Shown here piece after piece: positions 55,366-63,789 of a stretch of DNA of 64,000 nt. Below the pieces are notes generated by a model that worked only from the letters and a program-made list of their open reading frames with translations, did no database searches and was not told where the DNA came from. Origin of the DNA: Companilactobacillus formosensis (lineage in GTDB: Bacteria > Bacillota > Bacilli > Lactobacillales > Lactobacillaceae); assembly GCF_005405305.1 (NCBI RefSeq), contig NZ_BJDU01000002.1, forward strand, positions 248,001-312,000, read 5' to 3'. Position numbers and translations under genes: made by a program. Within the stretch, counting starts at the first letter, position 1, and every line of letters starts with the position of its first letter.

Positions 55366-56478
55366 ATGGAGATAGAAAAAATTTCACAATGGTTTCACGA
55401 AGCAACCAATTTATCAATCTTTTTATATGATGATTCAAATCATTTATCAAAGGTATTCAAGATGACTGTTGCACCCAACCTTTCAGAACAACTTAGCAAT
55501 AAAATTTTAAAAAATATTAATTCTAAAATAAATATTAATCTTTTTGCTCAAATTGGAACTATCGCCTCTTTTAAGTTGGAAGAAACGAAAATCCTTATCT
55601 GGGCAACATCAACCGCCATTAGTGGTAACGGAGCTTACGCAGATAAAGTTCCATTGACTGACTTCAATACTTTCCAAGCTCAACTAAAGATATTTTATTT
55701 TGCTTTGACAAAATCGGAGCCTACTTTTACTCAACAGCAACTGGATTTAAATGACTATGGGCTCTTAGATCGTCCTAATCAGCGTCTTGAATCATTTAGT
55801 GACAATAAACCTTCTCACAATGGTTATTTAGCAGAACAACTGATGTTAATGGGAGTTGAACACGGTAATTTAAAAGAATTTAATAAAAATTACATTGCTT
55901 TTATGGATAAAGGTAATTTTGGAATTCTGGCATCATCTGATTTAAGAAGCAAAAAAAATATTACGGTAGCTGCTACGACACTTTTCACTCGGGCGGCAAT
56001 TCGTGGAGGGATGTATGCCGAAAGCGCCTATGAATTAAGTGATGAATGCATAAAAAAAACAGAAACAAAACAAAATATTACTAATATTTACGAATACACT
56101 CGCACGATTGGTGAACGTTTTGTTAAAAATGTTGCTTTAGTAAAAAGAAACAACATTCCTTCATTAGTCTATCGAGCACAAGAATATATTTACGATAATT
56201 TAACCATTGTTAAAAATGTTGATGAAATTGCTCAATTTGTTGGTAGCAGCAAATCTTATTTAATGCATCTATTTAAAAAAACAACTGGTATCAGTATTAT
56301 TGAATTTTTAACTTCACAAAAAATTCTTTCTGCCAAACAACTTTTACTTTTTACTCAACTACCAATCAGAGAAATATCTGATACTTTAGGCTATGAGAAC
56401 CCTTCCCAATTATCTAGGGTGTTTAAAAGCAAAACAGGCCAAACTCCATCACAATTTAGAAAAAATCAGAATCTATAA
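55366..56478 (+). CDS. AraC-family transcriptional regulator
   Basis: The 370-residue protein has a large N-terminal sensing domain (residues 1-260) without a recognised cupin motif, and an AraC helix-turn-helix pair at about 270-368: VDEIAQFVGSSKSYLMHLFKKTTG followed by IREISDTLGYENPSQLSRVFKSKTGQTPSQFRK. It is divergent from the ROK-GH1-SemiSWEET operon and downstream-convergent with the rhamnosidase operon, so it probably activates one or both in response to a plant glycoside. The ATG follows TTGAGG. The 103 bp between it and the ROK gene would hold its sites. Confidence 0.9.
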   Translation: MEIEKISQWFHEATNLSIFLYDDSNHLSKVFKMTVAPNLSEQLSNKILKNINSKININLFAQIGTIASFKLEETKILIWATSTAISGNGAYADKVPLTDFNTFQAQLKIFYFALTKSEPTFTQQQLDLNDYGLLDRPNQRLESFSDNKPSHNGYLAEQLMLMGVEHGNLKEFNKNYIAFMDKGNFGILASSDLRSKKNITVAATTLFTRAAIRGGMYAESAYELSDECIKKTETKQNITNIYEYTRTIGERFVKNVALVKRNNIPSLVYRAQEYIYDNLTIVKNVDEIAQFVGSSKSYLMHLFKKTTGISIIEFLTSQKILSAKQLLLFTQLPIREISDTLGYENPSQLSRVFKSKTGQTPSQFRKNQNL

Positions 56479-56480
56479 GA

Positions 56481-56513
56481 AAAAAGTCGACAATTTATTT
56501 GCCGACTTTTTTT
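56481..56513. terminator. Bidirectional terminator between AraC gene and esterase
   Basis: AAAAAGTCG (56481-56489) pairs with CGACTTTTT around an AT loop; the ends form A and T runs for both strands. Confidence 0.8.
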
Positions 56514-57369
56514 ATTTTAAAAATCGTGCTATTTGATTTAATGCTTGATCAGTTTCTGGCATATCAAACAATACAAAAACGTGGAATAAGTCTTGCCAAA
56601 CGGTCCAAGTTACATCGACGTTATTTTTTTGACATAGAAAATTAAGTATTTTGGAATCATCGTATTTAACCTCTTCACTTCCGCAATTAATCATCAATGG
56701 TGGAAAGCCTTTATAATCACCATAAATCGGAGAAATTAAAGGATCATTTTTATAAGGTTCATCAAAATATGGAACTGGATCCCCAGCACCAAGCAACATA
56801 GGGTCTCTTTCTTGTAAGAGATATTCTGACGGTAGGATATTTATTTGGGTAATTACTGGTGAAAAGACAGCAATTTTATTTGGTAATGATAAGTCTTCAG
56901 TCTTCAATTGCAAAGTCAAAGTTAAGGCTAAAGTAGCACCGGCAGATTCTCCAAAAATAAAGATATGTTTGTAACGCTTGTTAAGAAATTTGTAAGCATT
57001 CATAACGTCTTCTTGAGCTGCCGGATGTTTGGCTTCCGGCCATTGACGATAATCAACAGAAAACGCATCATAGCCTAAACGTTTAATTAAGCCAAAACAT
57101 AAATTTCTTCGTGACTTAACACTTCCTGTTGCATAAGCTCCACCATGAATAAATAACAAAACATTCTCATTGTTTGTCCCATAATGATATAACTCACCCT
57201 TAGGATCATCTAGACTCTCTAAGTTGATATCACTTGGAATTGGAATTGAATTATTTTTATCAGCATCTTTTCTTAAAAATATCGCCTGTTCAGGCGTTAA
57301 ATTATCTGATTGCTGAGTTTTAATACTTTGAGCAATTTTTATTGCTTCTTTCGCTTGTTTACTTAACAT
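56512..57369 (-). CDS. Alpha/beta hydrolase, hormone-sensitive-lipase-type esterase
   Basis: The 285-residue cytoplasmic enzyme has the HSL-family oxyanion motif HGGAYATG (residues 75-82), the nucleophile Ser142 in FGESAGATL, an acid in the DDS segment of GSEEVKYDDSK, and the final His in LFHVFVLF. Such esterases cleave short acyl or phenolic esters. It is last in the operon after an alpha-L-rhamnosidase and an MFS permease, nine bases past the MFS start-side neighbour, so it may remove acetyl or hydroxycinnamoyl groups from plant glycosides. Confidence 0.87.
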   Translation of the reverse strand: MLSKQAKEAIKIAQSIKTQQSDNLTPEQAIFLRKDADKNNSIPIPSDINLESLDDPKGELYHYGTNNENVLLFIHGGAYATGSVKSRRNLCFGLIKRLGYDAFSVDYRQWPEAKHPAAQEDVMNAYKFLNKRYKHIFIFGESAGATLALTLTLQLKTEDLSLPNKIAVFSPVITQINILPSEYLLQERDPMLLGAGDPVPYFDEPYKNDPLISPIYGDYKGFPPLMINCGSEEVKYDDSKILNFLCQKNNVDVTWTVWQDLFHVFVLFDMPETDQALNQIARFLK

Positions 57370-57378
57370 TTTTTACTC

Positions 57379-58575
57379 CTAATTTTGCATTTTAATATTT
57401 GTATCTTTACGATCATTTTTATATTCAAATTTTGAATAATTTAAGCCAACTAATGTAGAAATAATTAATAAAATGGCAAAAATTACTAATCCAGCTTCAA
57501 ACGTGAATCCAGCTTCTTGATTACCGAATGTTTTTGCAATAATTTGTGCAAAATATGGAGAAATAAGTGTACCCACATTGGCACAAGTCATAACAATCGA
57601 AGTTGAAAAAGCTACTTGGGATTGTGAGGTCATTTTATTAATGTTTGCGACCATAGAAGCCATAAAGATTGAAACTGAAATACCAACTAAAATAACACCC
57701 AGTCCACTAAGCATAAGTGATCTGGAAATCGTTAAAATTAAAAATGAAACTGTGGCAAAACCTAAACCAATTGCTGTAGTGAATTTGAAATAATGTTTTT
57801 GAACGTACATGAAAACAAAACCACCAGCAGCCATTGCAAAAGCCATTAAACCTAATAAAGTACTAGCATCAGCGGCAGTTCCATAATTTCTTGAAACTAC
57901 TAACATAGCAAACTTAATCGAAATGAAAGCAAAAGTTGCATTGAATAAGAAAGCAAACAAAGCTAGTAACCAAATCTTACCGTCAATTTTTTTACTATCA
58001 CTAATTGCACCAGCTTCTTCAACTTTACCAACTGTTTTAGGAACATAAATTCCAACTAATAGAATAATTGGAATAACAATTAAGTAAACCCAATATGACA
58101 TCTGCCAACCATTATTGAGCAAAACACCAGCCATATAAGTCATAAAAAACATACCTAAGCCCTGAAATACACTTGATAATCCAAGCATTTTTTGTTGCTC
58201 ACGTCCTTGATACAATTGGATGATCAAAGATTGTGAAAATGACATCAACAATCCTGTTCCTAATCCTAAAATAATTCTCGAAACAAAGATCAATGGGAAA
58301 TTTAACGTAACTGCTGGAACAATCCCACCGATAAATATCAAAATCAAGCCTGTCATAATAGTTTTCTTAACAGAAATTAAATCAGCAACCCAATTACTAA
58401 TTGGAGTGAAAACAATTATACCTAATGATGGAATCGTCATTAACAATTCAATCGTTGTGGAACTAATATTTGGAAAGCTTTTCATCATTAGTGGAATGGT
58501 AGCAGCAGTCGCACCAGCACTAACTGTAAAAACTGACAAAATTAAAATAGCAAATCTAGTCATTATTTTTCTCAT
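57379..58575 (-). CDS. MFS transporter, probably for a rhamnosyl glycoside
   Basis: The 398-residue protein has twelve hydrophobic helices and the MFS motif between helices 2 and 3 (NWVADLISVKKTIMTGL), with RIILGLGTGLLMSFSQSLI in helix 4. By sequence alone it looks like a drug-type facilitator. Its start follows the rhamnosidase stop by two bases with AAGGATG in the rhamnosidase end, so it is translated with it; import of the rhamnosidase substrate is the likely role. L. plantarum has a similar rhamnosidase-permease arrangement. Confidence 0.85.
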   Translation of the reverse strand: MRKIMTRFAILILSVFTVSAGATAATIPLMMKSFPNISSTTIELLMTIPSLGIIVFTPISNWVADLISVKKTIMTGLILIFIGGIVPAVTLNFPLIFVSRIILGLGTGLLMSFSQSLIIQLYQGREQQKMLGLSSVFQGLGMFFMTYMAGVLLNNGWQMSYWVYLIVIPIILLVGIYVPKTVGKVEEAGAISDSKKIDGKIWLLALFAFLFNATFAFISIKFAMLVVSRNYGTAADASTLLGLMAFAMAAGGFVFMYVQKHYFKFTTAIGLGFATVSFLILTISRSLMLSGLGVILVGISVSIFMASMVANINKMTSQSQVAFSTSIVMTCANVGTLISPYFAQIIAKTFGNQEAGFTFEAGLVIFAILLIISTLVGLNYSKFEYKNDRKDTNIKMQN

Positions 58576-58577
58576 AA

Positions 58578-61382
58578 TTATTTATCATCCTTTTCCATGA
58601 TTTTATTTTTTGAATATTCTCTAAAATAAGCATTAATTTTTTCAATTTGTTCCTGTGTCATGGGAGAAAAGCCAATCCCCTTCATTTCATTGCTCAATTG
58701 TAATAATGAAAATTCTTTGAAGTGATCAAAATTTCCAGGCAATTCAATAAAACTCCAAAACGGTACTAATTCTCTCAATTTATTTACGATTTTTTTATCA
58801 TTAAAATTTTTTAAAGCTGTGTGTACACTGTATGTATTTATAAAAGCAACCAACGGTTGATAAGTTATTTCATGATGTCCTGGTGCTAAAATGTCACCAT
58901 TTTGATGAACAGCGCCATTATCTTTCCATTCTTTTGTGTTGGGAAGAATAACTTTAGCAGGATTATCATAAGGAATATCTATTTTTAAACTTACTTGACT
59001 ACCTTGTCGATTTTCAATTCTCCAAGTAATAGCAAGTTGACCTGTATTCAAATCCGTATAGCCAGATAGTTCTCTAAATTTCGGTGTAATACGTGGAGCA
59101 ATAGTTAGTTGTTCTTCTTGTTGAATACCTAATAGATATTCATAGGCCCATTGCATAACAGCTCCTGACGAATAATGATTCAAGGAATTCATTCCATTTT
59201 CACTGATAGTTCCATTCTCTTGTACTGAATTCCAACGTTCCCAAATGGTCGTTGCACCTAATTTAACTTCATTTAGCCAGCCTGGATAATCCTCATTTAA
59301 GAATATTTGAACGGCCAAATCATGTTGATTATTCTCTGTCAAAGCTGGTAATAATACAGGTGTTCCAACAAAACCAGTTGTAAGATGATTTTTATCTTTC
59401 TCAATTCGAGCGACAAATTTATTTACTAAATATTTTTTAAACTTCTTTGGATAAAGATTTAAATGTAAACAAAGAGCCAATGCAGTTTGTGTATCGGTAA
59501 TTAGTCTTCCACTAGTTGTGAAAAATTCATTAATAAATGATTCTCTGATTTTATTAGCCAATAAGCGATAGTAATCAGACTCTCTTTTAGCATTAAGAAC
59601 CTGTGCTGTCTTGGAAACTATCAAAGTTGATTGATAATAATATGCACTGGCTATTAAATCATCTGGTGTTTTACCTTTGAGATGGAAAATATCTTCAGTA
59701 TCTAGAGCCAACCAATCTCCTAATTGATCAGAATCAAGCCATAAAAATTCATTTCTGGTTTTTTTAGCGTAGTCATGTATCCAATCAACCCAAGACATCA
59801 TGGCACCGAAGTTTTGTTTCAAAATGGTAGTATCCTTATAACGTTGATACGTGATCCAAGGAATAATTGTCGCAGCATCACCCCAAACTGCCTTGCCACC
59901 ATCATCGCCATCGACATTAGGTACATACAATGGAACCTCTCCTTGGCGTTGACTTTGTTCAACCGCAATATCATATACATATTTTTTATTGAACTGTGCA
60001 GTATTCATGTTATAACTAGCTGTTTTGGCAAAGATAGCAGCGTCGCCTGTCCAACCCAAACGCTCATCACGTTGCGGACAATCAGTTGGTACATCAATAA
60101 AGTTGCTTTTTTGTCCCCATTGGATGTTACTGAATAACTGATTAACCAACTGGTTATCAGTTTTAATATTACCAATTTGGTTCATATCCGAATAAAGAGC
60201 TACAGCTTTAAAATTTGCTATGTTGTAATCGCTTGATAAACCATTTACTTTAGCATATCTAAATCCAAAATAAGTAAAATGTGGACGAACTAAATGTTTT
60301 ATGCCGTTACTTACATAAGTAAAACTAGCGCGAGCTGAACGTAGATTTTCCCGATATAATTCGCCATTTTGCAAAATTTCACCATACTGAAATTCTACTT
60401 TAGTACCCTTTGGCAAATCATTTTCAAATTCAATCCAGCCTGCCATATTTTGACCAAAGTCTAGTACTAGATTTCCAGCTGGAGTAACAATCTTTTTGGG
60501 ATGAAAAATTTTGTGAGCCTTGATGGGTAAACTCAGTCTATCTTTCAGATGTTTACTTGGTCGTTCAAAAACCTTTAATGGCAACGTTTTAGGAATTATG
60601 GTTTCATCTAAATCCTCACCATAGTAAATCCCAGAATGTGTAATCTCTGAAGTTTGAATTTTCCATGTTTCATCAGTTCCAATTATTCGAAATACGCCAA
60701 TGTCATCTTCTAAATCTAATTCCGCATTAGTCATTAAGGCACTACCATATTGATTTTCTTTACCACCATGTTCTTTAATACCCAATTTTCCCTTATACCA
60801 ACCATCGCCTAAAGAAATTTTTAAGACATGTGTTCCTGGAGTTTTCAAGTATTTTGTGACATCAAGCGTTGCTATTTGAGTATAGTAACTGTAATTAGTA
60901 AAGCCTGGTGCCAAATATTCATCGCCAACTTTTTGATTGTCAATATAAACTTCATATAGACCTAAACCAGTTATATATAACCGAGCTTTTTTGACCTTAG
61001 AAGTTAAATTAATTTCTTTTATTGCTTGAATGCCGTGAATACTTTCATCTGAACTACCAATCCATTGACTATTATTGAATCCTGTCATTAATCCAGTTTC
61101 AAAAAAAGCTTGTTTTTTATAAATTTGCTTTTTATCTTTTATTTCAATAAAAACTTGGTATCTAGTTTTACTTTGAAGTTGAAAATCCGGCTGAAATGAT
61201 AAATCATCCGCTGGTTCCCAATCTGTTGCAAAAATTTCTTTCTTACTATCAGTAATTTTTAAACGTTTTAACAAGTCATTTGAATAATTATTAGCTTTAA
61301 TTTGGCAATTTATAAATAGATCATTAAATTCATAACCAATAGGATTTTCCATATGGTTTATAAATATTCTTTCAAATTTCAC
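58578..61382 (-). CDS. Alpha-L-rhamnosidase (GH78)
   Basis: The 934-residue enzyme removes terminal rhamnose from plant glycosides. It has beta-sandwich domains in the first 390 residues (LDFGQNMAGWIEFE at about 307), the six-hairpin catalytic barrel with the acid region CPQRDERLGWTGD (Asp439, Glu440, Asp447) and the probable base Glu715 in TTIWERWNS, and a C-terminal sandwich. About 90 helical residues (845-934) extend beyond the usual end. There is no signal peptide, so it acts in the cytoplasm. The start is GTG 61382 after GGAGG. A cre site lies in the promoter. Confidence 0.94.
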   Translation of the reverse strand: MKFERIFINHMENPIGYEFNDLFINCQIKANNYSNDLLKRLKITDSKKEIFATDWEPADDLSFQPDFQLQSKTRYQVFIEIKDKKQIYKKQAFFETGLMTGFNNSQWIGSSDESIHGIQAIKEINLTSKVKKARLYITGLGLYEVYIDNQKVGDEYLAPGFTNYSYYTQIATLDVTKYLKTPGTHVLKISLGDGWYKGKLGIKEHGGKENQYGSALMTNAELDLEDDIGVFRIIGTDETWKIQTSEITHSGIYYGEDLDETIIPKTLPLKVFERPSKHLKDRLSLPIKAHKIFHPKKIVTPAGNLVLDFGQNMAGWIEFENDLPKGTKVEFQYGEILQNGELYRENLRSARASFTYVSNGIKHLVRPHFTYFGFRYAKVNGLSSDYNIANFKAVALYSDMNQIGNIKTDNQLVNQLFSNIQWGQKSNFIDVPTDCPQRDERLGWTGDAAIFAKTASYNMNTAQFNKKYVYDIAVEQSQRQGEVPLYVPNVDGDDGGKAVWGDAATIIPWITYQRYKDTTILKQNFGAMMSWVDWIHDYAKKTRNEFLWLDSDQLGDWLALDTEDIFHLKGKTPDDLIASAYYYQSTLIVSKTAQVLNAKRESDYYRLLANKIRESFINEFFTTSGRLITDTQTALALCLHLNLYPKKFKKYLVNKFVARIEKDKNHLTTGFVGTPVLLPALTENNQHDLAVQIFLNEDYPGWLNEVKLGATTIWERWNSVQENGTISENGMNSLNHYSSGAVMQWAYEYLLGIQQEEQLTIAPRITPKFRELSGYTDLNTGQLAITWRIENRQGSQVSLKIDIPYDNPAKVILPNTKEWKDNGAVHQNGDILAPGHHEITYQPLVAFINTYSVHTALKNFNDKKIVNKLRELVPFWSFIELPGNFDHFKEFSLLQLSNEMKGIGFSPMTQEQIEKINAYFREYSKNKIMEKDDK

Positions 61383-61405
61383 TATTTAATCCTCCTTCAA
61401 TCATC

Positions 61406-61428
61406 AGTAACCGCTTACAAGAAGTATA
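61406..61428 (-). promoter_or_regulatory. Promoter and cre site of the rhamnosidase operon
   Basis: On the minus strand TATACT (plus 61423-61428) is a likely -10, followed at once by TTGTAAGCGGTTACT (plus 61406-61420), which matches the cre consensus at all but the last position of the 14-base core. CcpA bound there would block transcription when glucose is present. Confidence 0.65.
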
Positions 61429-61583
61429 GTACGATTTAATCAAATAATTTATTGACAAATAATGCTTTTAATTTCAAAATAATGCTTTTTATAAAAAATA
61501 ATAAAACCCAATAATCACCCTTTAATTATTCAGATACGTTATAATATAAGTTATAGACCAATATAATTAAGGAGTTGATCATT

Positions 61584-61994
61584 GTGGCTAACGATTTAAC
61601 GCAACTAACTGCAACCGACTGTTTTGATTATTTTGTAAATCATTTTGAAACACTATACAAAAATGAATCGAAGTATCGTAATCTTGCGGTTTTAGATCCA
61701 GATATTACCAATATCGAATTGTACAAGAGTCTCAAAGAACACTTTTTACTGGATGTTTTAAATAATCCAGAATTCAAAGATTACCAAGTTAATTTTGAAC
61801 GTGGAATCGACGGTGGCGATAATTTTATTATGGCTGCTTTTACCGATCCGGTGGACGAGTCAGTCGTTACTGTAGAAATCAATCGTGATGAAACTTCGGA
61901 GTCTGTTCTCAATTCTTTTAACAAGGGTATCGAAACGTTACGTTCGACCTTTGCTCCAGAAGTTTATGAAATGAAAACAGAAAATCACGCATAA
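61584..61994 (+). CDS. Protein of unknown function, 136 residues
   Basis: I do not recognise this family. The soluble acidic protein starts MANDLTQLTATDCFDYFVNH, has LVNDPEF-like and NFERGIDGGDNFIMAAFTDP segments, and ends AFPEV-like (FAPEVYEMKTENHA). The start is GTG 61584, nine bases after AAGGAG; an in-frame TTG at 61575 is too close to that site. A TATAAT is at 61540-61545. It stands alone before a terminator. It may be a small cytoplasmic binding protein; no function is offered. Confidence 0.75.
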   Translation: MANDLTQLTATDCFDYFVNHFETLYKNESKYRNLAVLDPDITNIELYKSLKEHFLLDVLNNPEFKDYQVNFERGIDGGDNFIMAAFTDPVDESVVTVEINRDETSESVLNSFNKGIETLRSTFAPEVYEMKTENHA

Positions 61995-61995
61995 A

Positions 61996-62040
61996 AAAAG
62001 AGTCTAGTAATCCTCGATTGTGGGGATCCTAGGCTCTTTT
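61996..62040 (+). terminator. Terminator after the 136-residue unknown gene
   Basis: AAAAGAG-CTAG and ATCC on the left pair with GGAT, CTAG and CTCTTTT on the right, an interrupted long stem ending in TTTT. Confidence 0.7.
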
Positions 62041-62047
62041 GCCGTCT

Positions 62048-62075
62048 TTGGAGAAAAATTAAATCATGTTATGAT
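62048..62075 (+). promoter_or_regulatory. Promoter of the lipoprotein leader transcript
   Basis: TTGGAG (62048-62053), 16 bases, TATGAT (62070-62075); a second TATAAT at 62081-62086 is also possible. The leader ORF begins at 62107. Confidence 0.5.
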
Positions 62076-62106
62076 ATATATATAATCTTGTAAGGGAGTG
62101 AATCAA

Positions 62107-62163
62107 ATGCATTCGGCAAATGCCATCATAAATTATCTTTCATTCGAGGAAGCAAAGGACTGA
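62107..62163 (+). CDS. Leader ORF of 18 codons upstream of the lipoprotein
   Basis: ATG 62107 follows AAGGGAG, and 18 codons run to TGA 62161-62163 (starts MHSANAIINY, ends LSFEEAKD). The stop codon touches the left arm of a hairpin whose right arm holds the lipoprotein's ribosome binding site, so its translation may affect the next gene. It could also be a small functional peptide. Not proven to be translated. Confidence 0.5.
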   Translation: MHSANAIINYLSFEEAKD

Positions 62164-62200
62164 TACTCATCTTTTAATTGCAAAAAAAGTAAGGAGTATC
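62162..62200 (+). promoter_or_regulatory. Hairpin that could hide the lipoprotein ribosome binding site
   Basis: GATACTC (62162-62168) and GAGTATC (62194-62200) pair perfectly over seven bases with a 25-base loop. The right arm contains most of AAGGAG (62191-62196), the binding site of the gene at 62205. The stem is short, so the effect would be modest. Confidence 0.4.
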
Positions 62201-62204
62201 CTCA

Positions 62205-62825
62205 ATGAAAATTTATTTGGCAACAATTACTGTTTGTGTTTTATTCTTAACCGGTTGTAGTCATGATACTAAGACTTCAAATATTGACCAAACTGACTTG
62301 CAAAAACAACAAATTGTTTTAAAACGCAATAAAAAAAAGTGGCGCCAACAGACAAAACAAGTCACTCATTCAACGCTATCAACTCAAAAAATAATTCTAA
62401 AAAAGAACTTGTCTTTAAATCAAATAAAGAAAAATAGTGATTTTCTTATTCAGGGAACGGTTATCGATTTCTCCCGCAGTAACAAAGAATCCACAATCGC
62501 ATCCATTTACGTCAATCACATTATCAGTGGTTCGGAGGATATTTTAGGAAAAAATATCGACATCAAACTCCCCGGCGGAATTGAAAAAAATGTTTATTAT
62601 CAGTCAATGCAATGTCCGCTTCCAAAATTGGGACAAAAAATTATCCTCAGATTAAATAAGACACACAACGAGTATGAAGTCTTAGCACCCAATTCCAATA
62701 TTTGGATTGAAGAAAATCATGAATTCGTTTTAAATAATGAAAAAATTCGCCAAGAGAATATTCTAAAAGAAATCACTAAACAATTAAATCAAGCAATCCC
62801 TTATCGTTATACGGATCTTTGCTAA
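62205..62825 (+). CDS. Lipoprotein of unknown function
   Basis: The 206-residue protein starts with a lipoprotein signal peptide, MKIYLATITVCVLFLTGC, with the lipobox LTGC and Cys18, so it is anchored outside the cell. After a lysine- and glutamine-rich linker (about 20-70), a domain of about 110 residues follows (NSDFLIQGTVIDFS, ASIYVNHIISGSEDILGKN, LPKLGQKIILRLNK), with alternating strands that suggest a small beta barrel. The function is unknown. ATG 62205 lies eight bases after AAGGAG. Preceded by a leader ORF and hairpin. Confidence 0.82.
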   Translation: MKIYLATITVCVLFLTGCSHDTKTSNIDQTDLQKQQIVLKRNKKKWRQQTKQVTHSTLSTQKIILKKNLSLNQIKKNSDFLIQGTVIDFSRSNKESTIASIYVNHIISGSEDILGKNIDIKLPGGIEKNVYYQSMQCPLPKLGQKIILRLNKTHNEYEVLAPNSNIWIEENHEFVLNNEKIRQENILKEITKQLNQAIPYRYTDLC

Positions 62826-62828
62826 AAC

Positions 62829-62864
62829 AAAAACTGTCTTGAAATCAAATCAAGACAGTTTTTT
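62829..62864. terminator. Terminator between lipoprotein and ROK kinase genes
   Basis: AAAACTGTCTTGA pairs with TCAAGACAGTTTT around a short AT loop, followed by more T. The stem overlaps the last codons of the ROK gene. Confidence 0.85.
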
Positions 62865-63726
62865 TAATTTTAAAATTCAATGCCGCACCAATCAAATTGG
62901 CATCATTGTGATAATATGCAGGGATGATTTTGGGAACTAGTTTAATGTCGGCTACTCGTTGAACTAGTCTTTGGGCAGCTTCATTCAAATTATTAATGAA
63001 ATCTTGATTACCAGAAACTCCACCACCGATGATAAAGGCTTCTGGATCAACGACAAATTGTAAATTAAAGATTGCACGAGCCAAATTGTCATATAACTTC
63101 AAAGCATATTTTTGAGCAGTCGCATCACCATCCTGAGCCATTTGTAAGATCTCTTTGCCCGTATAATTGGTTTTATAAGCTTGATTGTAGTGCTGAGCCA
63201 TTCTCACTGCAGTACCAACTAGACTGAGACGCTGATCGGTTTGACCTAGCATCATCCCAAATTCTCCACCTAGTAAATGTTGCCCGTGAACTAATTGACG
63301 ATTGATAACGACAGCACCACCGACCCCAGTTCCAATTACTAACATAACGACATTTTGCATGTTGACAGCCATTCCACTCTTAACTTCAGCTAAAGCAGCA
63401 CAATTAGCATCATTTTCCATTGAAACCGGCAAATTCAGACGCTTCTCCAAAGCTGCTTTGATTGGAAAATTGTGAATATATGGCAAAGCACTGATTCCAC
63501 CGATTATTCCTGTCTGTTGATTGACCGCTCCTGGAATACTCAAAGCTACGCCAGCAATCTTAGTTCGATCGTATTTTTTTACTATTTTTTCAATTACTGT
63601 ATAAAATGTGGCTAAATTCTTCGGTGTATCAACGACACCTTTATTAATTAAAGTTTGATTTGATTCATTAAATAAAGCATATTTAATCGTTGTTCCACCA
63701 ACATCAATTGTTATTATTGGTTTCAT
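62845..63726 (-). CDS. ROK-family kinase, probable glucokinase-like
   Basis: The 293-residue protein has the ROK phosphate loop IDVGGTTIKYALF, IAGVALSIPGAVN, the catalytic Asp in MENDANCAALAE, and MLVIGTGVGGAVVINRQLVHG-type residues. The zinc-binding Cys cluster is absent (GMMLGQTDQRLSLVGTA in its place), as in the other ROK protein of this window. The sugar is unknown: glucose, GlcNAc, ManNAc or a glucoside are possible. The start is ATG 63726, since MKPIITIDVGG is the normal family start; an ATG three codons upstream is the alternative. A TATAAT (minus strand, plus 63775-63780) is upstream. Confidence 0.85.
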   Translation of the reverse strand: MKPIITIDVGGTTIKYALFNESNQTLINKGVVDTPKNLATFYTVIEKIVKKYDRTKIAGVALSIPGAVNQQTGIIGGISALPYIHNFPIKAALEKRLNLPVSMENDANCAALAEVKSGMAVNMQNVVMLVIGTGVGGAVVINRQLVHGQHLLGGEFGMMLGQTDQRLSLVGTAVRMAQHYNQAYKTNYTGKEILQMAQDGDATAQKYALKLYDNLARAIFNLQFVVDPEAFIIGGGVSGNQDFINNLNEAAQRLVQRVADIKLVPKIIPAYYHNDANLIGAALNFKIKKTVLI

Positions 63727-63789
63727 ATCTACCATCCGGAAAATAAATTAAGCGTTTTCTCTACGTACATACTTATTATAATACACCCT

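Noticed and set aside
63746-63760. A cre-like sequence between the ROK kinase start and its -10
   Set aside because: Only 11 of 14 positions match, no better than expected by chance in AT-rich DNA.
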